Shown here: one piece after another, positions 25,993 through 32,892 of the stretch
Layout of the letters: every line of letters starts with the position of its first letter
How positions within the stretch are numbered: the first letter of the stretch is position 1
Notes under the pieces: generated by a model
Seen by the model: only the letters and a program-made list of their open reading frames with translations
Databases searched by the model: none
Told to the model about the DNA's origin: nothing
Made by a program: the position numbers and the translations under genes
Assembly: GCA_017538795.1 (NCBI GenBank)
Contig: JAFYIE010000079.1
Coordinates: 1 to 64,000, forward strand
Reading direction: 5' to 3'
DNA: 64,000 bases
Source: Bacteroidales bacterium
GTDB lineage: Bacteria > Bacteroidota > Bacteroidia > Bacteroidales > F082

Positions 25993-27804
25993 TCACACTT
26001 TCTTTACACTCATAGTTACTGTAGTTCCTTTGCCCTCTTCGCTTTCTATCACTATAATTCCGCCATTGCGCTCCATCATTTGCTGGCTCACGAAAAGGCC
26101 GATGCCAGTGCCCAACTCGCCACCTGTTCCTTCAGTCGACGAGGTCATCCTATTCATCAACTTGCCTAACTTTTCCTTGCCGATGCCTTGACCATGGTCT
26201 ATCACTTTAAGCAGATAACGTTCACCATCGTCTTCGGCTTCCAACCTTATTTCACCACTGGCAAATGAATATTTCACAGCGTTAGAGAGAATGTTTTGCA
26301 ACACCATCTCAACAATTTGCGGGTCGTCGTTGCCAATCCAATCTTTCGGAACGGCATTCGCAACTTTCAGCTGCTTCTGCCCTATTTCAAAGGCTTGACT
26401 GCGTATCACCTTGTCGGCCGTCTCGCTTAAGTTGAACCGTTCGGTTTGGCTTTCGGTTTTGCCAATCATTCCCTTAACCCAACTTATAACGTTGATTATC
26501 TTTGCCTTGAGTTCCTTTGTCGACGATTTCAGTGTAACCAGATACTTTTTCAGATATTCAACCGGCACCTCGTCGATATGCTCACATATGAGGTCGAGAC
26601 TTTTCTCCTGCGCCTGTACCGGCGTCTTAACGTCGTGCGATACAACACTAAACAACTGGTCTTTAGTTTTGTTAAGGCGGGTCAGCATCTCATTACGCTT
26701 CTTACGTTGGATGGCATTTCGTGCCAGTAAAACAACCAGAATCAGCAACAACACCACCACTAACAGCGACAAAGAGAGTTGCCTGCGGCTTTGTCGGGTT
26801 TTTTCCTCCTGCAGCTGCAATTGATGCTCTTTCTCGGCCATCTGATACTTCACCTGATAGTCGCGAATCAAAGTCTGCATATCTTCATTGTAGATAGAGT
26901 CCCTCATCTTAACGTTTTCCTCAAGATATCCGATAGCGCGTTCCGGATGCGAGGCTCTTGTGGCAAGATATGCTCCTTGCTGGCTATCCAGATAAAACTG
27001 TTTGAACTGATTTTCTTTTGCGATGCGTATTGCCATAAGATAGTACATCTCAGCGGAATCGTAATTGCCACTTTCGTAAGCATACTGGCCATAAAGCATA
27101 ATAACGCATGTCTCGTAATAGAGTTCTTTTTCACGACGCGCTATTTCGAGTGCGGCCTCGAGCTCAGCATCCGACTCGTTTTGCCGTCCCGCCTCATGAT
27201 AGGCCTTCGACAAGGCTATACGCCTATTGATGATTTTTTCATTATTGTCACCATATTGTTGCGACAACGCCAAGGCTTTCTCAGCAAAGCTGATAGCCTC
27301 GTCAGGGTCATGTTGCATCAGCCGCACTCCCGAAAGATTCTGGTAATATGTCGCGAGGTCAAGATTAGCCTTCGCATCATCGCCAGGATCTCCCAACATT
27401 TCGATACATTTCCAGTACAACTCCTCCGACTGGTCATATTCCTCCATATCATAATAAATCGCGGCGATGTTATTCATGATATATCGTTTGTTGACTGCCG
27501 CCATATCGCCCCCGATTTCATCCATAATCTCGGTGCAGATATTGTAGTTGCGTATGGCATCGTCATATTGCCCTATGCGCATGTAGGCTCCCGCGATGGT
27601 GTTGTAACATCCTGCCACGTTGTATTTGTCACCTGCTTGTTCATAAAGCTCCAGTGCCTGCTCGGTGTAGTCAATCACCTCAACAAACCTGCTTTCGTCG
27701 AAACACTGCAATATCTTAGTCCTAAGGCTGTCAACCTCATGCGCCTTCACACCAAGTGAAAGACAAAAAATAACTATTGCAACGACTATCTTTTTATACA
27801 ACAT
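25993..27804 (-). CDS. TPR-sensor histidine kinase
   Basis: A 603-residue membrane sensor kinase. A signal peptide (1-21, ending GVKA) is followed by a periplasmic tetratricopeptide region (about 25-330, with repeats such as AGCYNTIAGAYMRIGQYDDAI), one transmembrane helix (about 345-364, LSLLVVVLLLILVVLLA), a HisKA dimerisation domain with the phospho-acceptor His in FSVVSHDVKTPVQ (about 388) and a HATPase domain (480-603) with the N box QNILSNAVKYS and G boxes DHGQGIGKEKL and GTGIGLFVSQQM. It probably autophosphorylates and signals to the regulator 4 nt downstream. The start codon lies 4 nt after an eight-G tract. The signal sensed is unknown. Confidence 0.93.
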   Translation of the reverse strand: MLYKKIVVAIVIFCLSLGVKAHEVDSLRTKILQCFDESRFVEVIDYTEQALELYEQAGDKYNVAGCYNTIAGAYMRIGQYDDAIRNYNICTEIMDEIGGDMAAVNKRYIMNNIAAIYYDMEEYDQSEELYWKCIEMLGDPGDDAKANLDLATYYQNLSGVRLMQHDPDEAISFAEKALALSQQYGDNNEKIINRRIALSKAYHEAGRQNESDAELEAALEIARREKELYYETCVIMLYGQYAYESGNYDSAEMYYLMAIRIAKENQFKQFYLDSQQGAYLATRASHPERAIGYLEENVKMRDSIYNEDMQTLIRDYQVKYQMAEKEHQLQLQEEKTRQSRRQLSLSLLVVVLLLILVVLLARNAIQRKKRNEMLTRLNKTKDQLFSVVSHDVKTPVQAQEKSLDLICEHIDEVPVEYLKKYLVTLKSSTKELKAKIINVISWVKGMIGKTESQTERFNLSETADKVIRSQAFEIGQKQLKVANAVPKDWIGNDDPQIVEMVLQNILSNAVKYSFASGEIRLEAEDDGERYLLKVIDHGQGIGKEKLGKLMNRMTSSTEGTGGELGTGIGLFVSQQMMERNGGIIVIESEEGKGTTVTMSVKKV

Positions 27805-27808
27805 TTTA

Positions 27809-27816
27809 CCCCCCCC
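27809..27816 (-). repeat. G8 homopolymer tract at the histidine kinase start
   Basis: Eight consecutive G on the minus strand, ending 4 nt before the kinase ATG and starting inside an upstream ATG. It is a typical slipped-strand mutation site. With eight G the upstream ATG opens a short out-of-frame reading frame, with nine it is in frame with the kinase and with seven it stops just before the kinase start. Confidence 0.75.
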
Positions 27817-27902
27817 ATAATATAACTAACTGATAGTCAATTGATTGCAATTTATTTATTATAAATTTGCAGCTTCTCATATATAATTATATAATAGTCA
27901 CG

Positions 27903-27910
27903 CAAATTTA
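27903..27910 (-). promoter_or_regulatory. -7 promoter element of the two-component operon
   Basis: TAAATTTG on the minus strand, a perfect TAnnTTTG, about 100 nt upstream of the kinase start. As at the adhesin operon, the palindrome takes the place of the -33 box. Confidence 0.72.
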
Positions 27911-27932
27911 ATAATATTTATAAAAGCAATTA

Positions 27933-27948
27933 TAAGTAAAATTACTTA
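27933..27948. promoter_or_regulatory. Candidate operator: second copy of the palindrome
   Basis: TAAGTAA-AA-TTACTTA, with the same half-sites as 25328-25343 and the same 22-nt distance to the -7 box. This suggests autoregulation of the two-component pair. Confidence 0.68.
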
Positions 27949-27954
27949 TTAAAT

Positions 27955-27983
27955 AAAAAAAAAGAAGGCACCGCCTTCTTTTT
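27955..27983. terminator. Terminator after yebC
   Basis: Stem GAAGGC / GCCTTC with an ACC loop extended by A and T tracts on both sides, so it can work in either direction. It isolates yebC from the two-component operon. Confidence 0.8.
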
Positions 27984-28013
27984 AACTTCTAACTTCTAAC
28001 TTCAAACTTCTAA
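27984..28013 (-). repeat. Tandem heptamer array after yebC
   Basis: Four units of CTTCTAA/CTTCAAA on the plus strand (TTAGAAG on the coding strand). The yebC TAG stop codon is part of the first unit. Confidence 0.78.
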
Positions 28014-28724
28014 CTATTCCATGTTTGTATAAACGGCTTGCACGTCCTCGTCGTCTTCAACTTTGTCGAGGAAGTTCATAATGCTTTCAATCTGTTCGTC
28101 GTTGAAAGCAACAGGATTGTTGGCGAAGCGCTGGAGGTTAGCTTTGATGATGTTGACCTTCATGCCTTCCAATGCCTCGTGCATTGTGCCGTATGATGTC
28201 CAGTCGCTGTATGCGAATGTGCCGTCTTCTGTCTCCTCGATTTCTTCGAGACCAGCGTCGATGAGTTCGAGTTCGAGGTCGTCCTTGCTCATTCCGGCAG
28301 GAATTTCAATTTGGAACACAGCCTTGCGTGTGAACATATATTCAAGCTGACCTGTCTTGAGAAGTTCGCCGCCAGCCTTGTTGAAATATGAACGGACGTT
28401 GGCTACGGTACGCGTAGTGTTGTCTGTTGCACACTCAACAACGCAAAGTACGCCGTGAGGACCCTTGCCTTCGTACACGATTTCAACCATATCAGCCGTG
28501 CTCTTATCGGTAGCACGTTTGATAGCTGCATCGATGTTATCTTTTGGCATGTTTTCCGCCTTGGCGTTCAAGATAGCCTGACGGAGTTTAGGATTCATAT
28601 CTGGATCCGGACCGCCTTCTTTTGCTGCGATTGTGATAATTTTTCCAAGTTTCGGGAACACTCTTGACATGTGACCCCATCTTTTCATCTTAGCCGCCTT
28701 GCGGTATTCAAATGCTCTTCCCAT
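28014..28724 (-). CDS. yebC: YebC/PmpR family protein
   Basis: A 236-residue cytoplasmic protein of the YebC/PmpR/TACO1 family, recognised from MGRAFEYRKAAKMKRW, the EGGPDPDMNPKLRQAI segment, the NMPKDNIDAAIKRA helix and the YEGKGPHGVLCVVE core. Family members have been described as DNA-binding regulators and, more recently, as factors that help translate difficult sequences such as proline runs; which applies here cannot be told. It is full length and monocistronic, with a TAnnTTTG promoter at 28750-28757 and a terminator. Confidence 0.95.
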   Translation of the reverse strand: MGRAFEYRKAAKMKRWGHMSRVFPKLGKIITIAAKEGGPDPDMNPKLRQAILNAKAENMPKDNIDAAIKRATDKSTADMVEIVYEGKGPHGVLCVVECATDNTTRTVANVRSYFNKAGGELLKTGQLEYMFTRKAVFQIEIPAGMSKDDLELELIDAGLEEIEETEDGTFAYSDWTSYGTMHEALEGMKVNIIKANLQRFANNPVAFNDEQIESIMNFLDKVEDDEDVQAVYTNME

Positions 28725-28749
28725 AGTAACAATTTTTATTTTTCGGGCG

Positions 28750-28757
28750 CAAAAATA
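28750..28757 (-). promoter_or_regulatory. -7 promoter element for yebC
   Basis: TATTTTTG on the minus strand, about 25 nt before the start codon. Confidence 0.65.
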
Positions 28758-28801
28758 ATAAAAAAATTTAAATCCTTACTAAATTTTTAAATTTTTAGTT
28801 G

Positions 28802-28853
28802 TTAGTCCTTAGTCTTTAGACTTTAGCAACTAAAGACTAAGGACTAAAGACTA
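28802..28853. repeat. Heptamer arrays in head-to-head orientation forming an 18-bp hairpin
   Basis: TTAGTCCTTAGTCTTTAG (28802-28819) pairs perfectly with CTAAAGACTAAGGACTAA (28830-28847) across a 10-nt loop. Each arm is a run of 7-mers. The TAG stop of the next gene (28851-28853) is the following unit. The hairpin may act as a processing or termination structure. Confidence 0.8.
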
Positions 28854-30125
28854 AGTCTTCTGTTTCTTCTTTTTCGCTGCTGGAAACAACACATTATTTA
28901 AAATAAGCCTGTATCCAGGGGAGTTTGGATGCATGTCGAGTTCAGTCGGCGGATCGCCTACAAGGTGCTGGTAATCTTCAGGGTCGTGACCGCCGAGGAA
29001 TGTCCAGAACCCGTTGCCGTAGTCACCGTGGATGTAACGGTCTTCCTCCAATGCGGCGTTGTCGCCAAGAACAACCACCGTAGGCTTCACGTAACTCTTG
29101 TCGAAAGCAGTGGTCTGTCCCATGAAAGCCTTTATCAGTTTCTCATGGTCTTGAGTGAGCATGGTTGGGACAGGATCCCACTTCGCCGAGAAATCAAATA
29201 AAAGGAAATAGTCGTTGCCCTCTTTTACCGACTTCGGCCTGCGCAAAGTCACGTCGATGTTCGAGACTTCGTATTCCTGCGGATTTGTCGACACTGTAAA
29301 ATCTGTGAAAGCGAAGCAGTTATCGTAGTTCAGTTGCTGTGGGTCGCCGGGACGGATCGCGTCGCCGTCAAACATCACGTCACAGATATCCAGACCTTCA
29401 GCCGCAAGTGCGATATCGAAGCTGTCGGGCGCGGAGCACATCGCAAAGAGGTAACCGCCGCCTGCCACGAAGTCGCGAATCTTCTTCGCCACCGCAAGTT
29501 TCAGCTGCGAAACTTTTGTAAAACCATGCTTGCGCGCCGTCTCCTCCTGTTTTTTCACGTCTTCCTGATACCACGGATAATTCCTGTATCTCGCCCAAAA
29601 CTTGCCATATTGCCCCGTGAAATCCTCGTGATGCATGTGGAGCCAGTCGTAAGTGGGCAAAACGCCGTCCAAAACCTCGTCGTCATATATTATATCATAA
29701 GGTATCTCGGCGTAAGTCAGCACCAAAGTAACTGCATCATCCCAAGGAAGGATATTTTTCGGGGCGTAGACCGCCAGCCGAGGCACTTTCTGCAGTTTCA
29801 TCTCGTCCATATTGACAGAAGGATCGGCTATTTCAGCCAAAATGCTCTGCGCCTGGACGTCGGCTATGACCTGATACGACACGTTTCTGAGCTTGCACTC
29901 ACGCTCAAACATATCGTGATAAGGCATCAGATAGCTTCCTCCTTTATAATTAAGGAGCCAACTGATCTCCACCTCGCGTTCGAGCACCCAATAAGCCACG
30001 CCGTACGCCTTCAGGTGGTTAGTCTGGGTCTCGTCCATCGGAATCAGGATGTAGGCGGCGAAGATTCGAGGCATCGCCAACATCATGATTATCAAAAGGA
30101 TAATATATTTCTTAAACTTTTTCAT
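28851..30125 (-). CDS. Conserved secreted Bacteroidetes protein (often labelled asparagine synthetase B)
   Basis: A 424-residue protein with an amino-terminal signal segment (MKKFKKYIILLIIMMLAMPRIFAA) and a start of the mature part, YILIPMDETQTNHLKAYG, that I recognise from a conserved Bacteroidetes family frequently deposited as asparagine synthetase B. I see neither the N-terminal nucleophile glutaminase Cys nor the ATP-binding SGGxDS loop of that enzyme, so the label looks wrong. The FVAGGGYLFAMCSAPDSFD segment resembles a glutamine-amidotransferase-like (ThuA/GATase1) fold with a potential Cys nucleophile. Function is unknown. It is divergent from gcvT, with its own promoter. Confidence 0.75.
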   Translation of the reverse strand: MKKFKKYIILLIIMMLAMPRIFAAYILIPMDETQTNHLKAYGVAYWVLEREVEISWLLNYKGGSYLMPYHDMFERECKLRNVSYQVIADVQAQSILAEIADPSVNMDEMKLQKVPRLAVYAPKNILPWDDAVTLVLTYAEIPYDIIYDDEVLDGVLPTYDWLHMHHEDFTGQYGKFWARYRNYPWYQEDVKKQEETARKHGFTKVSQLKLAVAKKIRDFVAGGGYLFAMCSAPDSFDIALAAEGLDICDVMFDGDAIRPGDPQQLNYDNCFAFTDFTVSTNPQEYEVSNIDVTLRRPKSVKEGNDYFLLFDFSAKWDPVPTMLTQDHEKLIKAFMGQTTAFDKSYVKPTVVVLGDNAALEEDRYIHGDYGNGFWTFLGGHDPEDYQHLVGDPPTELDMHPNSPGYRLILNNVLFPAAKKKKQKT

Positions 30126-30143
30126 CTTTATTGAAATTTAATG

Positions 30144-30151
30144 CAAAGATA
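30144..30151 (-). promoter_or_regulatory. -7 promoter element for the conserved secreted protein gene
   Basis: TATCTTTG on the minus strand, about 20 nt before the start codon. It is divergent from the gcvT promoter 15 nt away. Confidence 0.65.
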
Positions 30152-30165
30152 TCAAAAAAATTTCA

Positions 30166-30173
30166 TAATTTTG
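30166..30173 (+). promoter_or_regulatory. -7 promoter element for gcvT
   Basis: TAATTTTG followed by CAG, 43 nt before the ATG at 30216. It shows that the open frame upstream of 30216 is not translated. Confidence 0.7.
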
Positions 30174-30215
30174 CAGTTTGAAATATTGAAAATTTTATTT
30201 TTATACGTAAATATT

Positions 30216-31334
30216 ATGGAAAACACAACATTAAAAAAGACTGCATTGAACGCAATGCACTATGAAATGGGCGCCAAGATGGTTCCATTTGCAGGTTTCG
30301 ACATGCCGGTTCAGTTTGAAGGCGTGAACGTTGAACACGAGACAGTCCGCAAGGGCGTTGGTGTTTTCGACGTCTCTCACATGGGCGAGTTCCGCGCAAA
30401 AGGTCCTAAGGCTTTCGCATTGGTACAGCGCTGCACATCAAACGACGTGGCAGCATTGGTTGACGGCAAGGTCCAATATACATGCCTCCCGAACGGCAAA
30501 GGCGGCATCGTCGATGATATGCTCGTTTACCGCGTGTCAGCTGACGAATATTTCATGGTTCCTAATGCAGCCAATATCGATAAAGACTGGGCTTGGATGT
30601 CGAAAGTCGCTGAAGAGATGGGCATGAAGCTCGGCGTCGACTTCATCAACGAGAGCAACCAGTGGTCACAGCTCGCAGTGCAGGGCCCTCTCGCACTCAA
30701 GGCTATGCAGAAGCTCACAAAGGCATCTGTCGAAGATATGGAATACTACACCTTCAAAATCATCGAGTTTGCTGGCGTAAAAGACATCATCTTCTCAACA
30801 ACAGGTTACACCGGCGCTGGCGGATGCGAGATCTACATCCCGAATGCAGAAGCAGTGAACGTTTACAAACAGGTTCTCGAAGCTGGTAAAGAGTTCGGTA
30901 TCAAACCTATCGGTCTCGGCGCTCGCGACACTCTCCGTCTCGAGATGGGATTCTGCCTCTATGGCAACGATATCTGCGACACAACCTCACCTATCGAGGC
31001 TGGTCTCGGCTGGATCACCAAGTTCGTTGACGGCAACGACTTCATCGACCGTGCTTACAACGAGAAACAAAAAGCTGAAGGCGTCACACGCAAACTCGTC
31101 GCTTTCGAGATCACTGGCAAAGGCATCGCACGTCATGAATATGAGATCTGCGACGCTGAAGGCAACCACATCGGCGAAGTGACATCAGGCACAATGGCTC
31201 CATCAGTGAAGAAAGCTATCGGTATGGGCTATGTGAAGAAAGACTTCTCAAAGGTCGGTACAGAAATCTTCATCAAGGTGAGAGACAAGCTCATCAGCGC
31301 AGTCGTGGTGAAATTACCTTTCTACAAAGGTTAA
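30216..31334 (+). CDS. gcvT: Glycine cleavage system aminomethyltransferase (T protein)
   Basis: GcvT transfers the methylene carbon from the aminomethyl-lipoyl H protein to tetrahydrofolate, releasing ammonia. The 372-residue protein starts MENTTLKKTALNAMHYEMGAK and carries family motifs: MVPFAGFDMPVQFEG, GVFDVSHMGEF with the catalytic-site Asp nearby, TGYTGAGGCEIYIP and GLGARDTLRLEMG. I use the ATG at 30216 because the promoter sits at 30166-30173. The other gcv genes are not in this window, so the system is dispersed. A strong terminator follows. It fits with serine synthesis and FtcD as part of one-carbon metabolism. Confidence 0.96.
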   Translation: MENTTLKKTALNAMHYEMGAKMVPFAGFDMPVQFEGVNVEHETVRKGVGVFDVSHMGEFRAKGPKAFALVQRCTSNDVAALVDGKVQYTCLPNGKGGIVDDMLVYRVSADEYFMVPNAANIDKDWAWMSKVAEEMGMKLGVDFINESNQWSQLAVQGPLALKAMQKLTKASVEDMEYYTFKIIEFAGVKDIIFSTTGYTGAGGCEIYIPNAEAVNVYKQVLEAGKEFGIKPIGLGARDTLRLEMGFCLYGNDICDTTSPIEAGLGWITKFVDGNDFIDRAYNEKQKAEGVTRKLVAFEITGKGIARHEYEICDAEGNHIGEVTSGTMAPSVKKAIGMGYVKKDFSKVGTEIFIKVRDKLISAVVVKLPFYKG

Positions 31335-31364
31335 AAAAAAGCGGCGCGATGCGCCGCTTTTTTT
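31333..31364. terminator. Bidirectional terminator between gcvT and DUF5723 gene
   Basis: Perfect 7-bp GC stem GCGGCGC / GCGCCGC with a GAT loop, flanked by eight A and seven T. Confidence 0.92.
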
Positions 31365-32877
31365 ATTGCTTCTTCTGTTGTTGTTCGAACTCTTCTTTCT
31401 CCTTATCAATCTTCTCCGTATCAACCTTCATATCCTCAATGTATTCTTTCTCTTCCTTCACCTTCTCAACCTTCTTTGTGCCATGATATTTGCCTATTGT
31501 AAAGACAACACCGAGTCGTGCACCTGCCGACTGATATGATGTGGCAAACTCTTCAGTATATGACGCGGTCTTGAACATAGCTAAAATGTTGTCAGACACA
31601 ACATAGAAGTTGAATGCTCCAAAATGAAGTCCCAGACCTGTGCCAAGCGCGTTGCCGGTGTAGTTCGACATAGTATAACTCAATGCCAGGTTCAAGTGGT
31701 TGAGGAACAGTCCACTATAAGCGAGAGTGAACGCCGGCTTGACTTTTCCTTTAAACGCATAGAACTGCGCTATACCGGTGAAACGCAACATCGGGTTGAA
31801 CTGATAGTAACCCTGCGCCATGATTCTCGTCTTAAGATATGTCTTATAGTCGGAGCCGTCAACCAAAGAGTCGTTACCCCAAACCTCATCAACAATCTGA
31901 TCAAGCATGCCCTTGTAATCGAGTTTAAGGGTGTAAATATCATTGATATCGGTATAGACAGCATCATTCAAGGTAACGGCGGTTTTCTCGACATGTTTTA
32001 CCTTTGCGTTTTTCCATTTGATATAACCCAAGTCATAAACACCTGCCGCGACACCCCAATGCTCATTATGGACGTACGAAGCACCGAAGTCGATGCCGAG
32101 ACCGAGGTTACTGCTGGCGTTGATCGTTCCGTTGCTCACTGAGTCGAACATCTTCGAGATGTCACCGATACGATAAAGTTCTGATTTAAAAATCGACGAT
32201 ACCTTAACATCAAGATTAACATCAGCGCTCATCGCATAAGTGTTTTCATCCGTAAAAATCTTCGTTCTCTGATTGTCGGCAGTGACGCTAGCGATACCGC
32301 TCAAGAGTTTCGGACGGATACCGACGGTAAGTTTCTCATTAACATCATACTGGAAGCCGATTCCGTATTCAGCGAAAGCGTTGACATCCAACTGAACATT
32401 GAAATCGCAAGGATTATCCTGACCCAGATAATGACCGTTACCGAGCACGAAGAATCCGAGGAAATCTTTTGAATACACAAAGTCTGAACCGATTCTCGCT
32501 CTCCAGTCGAAGCTAAAGAACATTTTCTTGTATCTGACTCCGATATTCAAGATGTCCATTGAGAAGTTGAAATTGAAGACGTTGTCCTGATCGTCAAGAC
32601 TGTTTATAAACTTAGCGGCGTCGATAACATCTTCTCCCGCGGCGTTGGTTGTATAAATATTTGAATATTTAATACTTGAATTATAAACCGAAACACCTAT
32701 GTTAGATATTCCGAAACCAATAACTCCGTTATACGGAACTCTGATGCCAGGGTTATAGTAGTTGACATATGGCAACTGCGGCAACAAGGTGAAAATCACG
32801 CCGTCGTTTTGTGCCTTGGCTACAAATGATGAGCAAACTAATGCTATAACAACCAAAAACTTATATAACTTTTTCAT
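31363..32877 (-). CDS. DUF5723 outer-membrane beta-barrel protein
   Basis: A 504-residue protein with a signal peptide (MKKLYKFLVVIALVCSSFVAKA) and a start of the mature part, LPQLPYVNYYNPGIRVPYNG, characteristic of DUF5723 outer-membrane proteins of Bacteroidetes. The body is rich in alternating-residue strands with glycine- and aromatic-ended hairpins (YKKMFFSFDWRARIG, NLALSYTMSNYTG), as in a transmembrane barrel. The last 40 residues form a highly charged Lys/Glu helix (KVEKVKEEKEYIEDM) with a Gln-rich tail, unusual for a barrel terminus and likely periplasmic. It follows a lipoprotein gene by 16 nt, so the two probably work together; the function is unknown. Confidence 0.82.
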   Translation of the reverse strand: MKKLYKFLVVIALVCSSFVAKAQNDGVIFTLLPQLPYVNYYNPGIRVPYNGVIGFGISNIGVSVYNSSIKYSNIYTTNAAGEDVIDAAKFINSLDDQDNVFNFNFSMDILNIGVRYKKMFFSFDWRARIGSDFVYSKDFLGFFVLGNGHYLGQDNPCDFNVQLDVNAFAEYGIGFQYDVNEKLTVGIRPKLLSGIASVTADNQRTKIFTDENTYAMSADVNLDVKVSSIFKSELYRIGDISKMFDSVSNGTINASSNLGLGIDFGASYVHNEHWGVAAGVYDLGYIKWKNAKVKHVEKTAVTLNDAVYTDINDIYTLKLDYKGMLDQIVDEVWGNDSLVDGSDYKTYLKTRIMAQGYYQFNPMLRFTGIAQFYAFKGKVKPAFTLAYSGLFLNHLNLALSYTMSNYTGNALGTGLGLHFGAFNFYVVSDNILAMFKTASYTEEFATSYQSAGARLGVVFTIGKYHGTKKVEKVKEEKEYIEDMKVDTEKIDKEKEEFEQQQKKQ

Positions 32878-32892
32878 AAAACGCCCTCCTTA

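Larger units (their letters stand above)
27876..27983 (+). ncRNA. Possible small RNA opposite the kinase promoter
   Basis: A perfect -7 element TAAATTTG followed by CAG lies on the plus strand at 27862-27869, pointing away from the kinase gene. A transcript starting about 7 nt later would run about 108 nt to the terminator hairpin at 27955-27983, which has a T tract on this strand too. There is no coding capacity and no TTTG -33 box. It would overlap the candidate operator. This is a suggestion from position only. Confidence 0.2.

Noticed and set aside
26779-27759. A 326-codon plus-strand frame opposite the histidine kinase
   Set aside because: The minus-strand protein has TPR, HisKA and HATPase motifs throughout; the opposite frame has no recognisable domain or promoter.
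29334-30134. A 266-codon plus-strand frame opposite the conserved secreted protein
   Set aside because: The minus-strand gene has a signal peptide, promoter and a family I recognise; the opposite frame has none.
30141-30215. Amino-terminal extension of GcvT
   Set aside because: The promoter at 30166-30173 lies inside the extension and the conserved start is MENTTLKKTAL.
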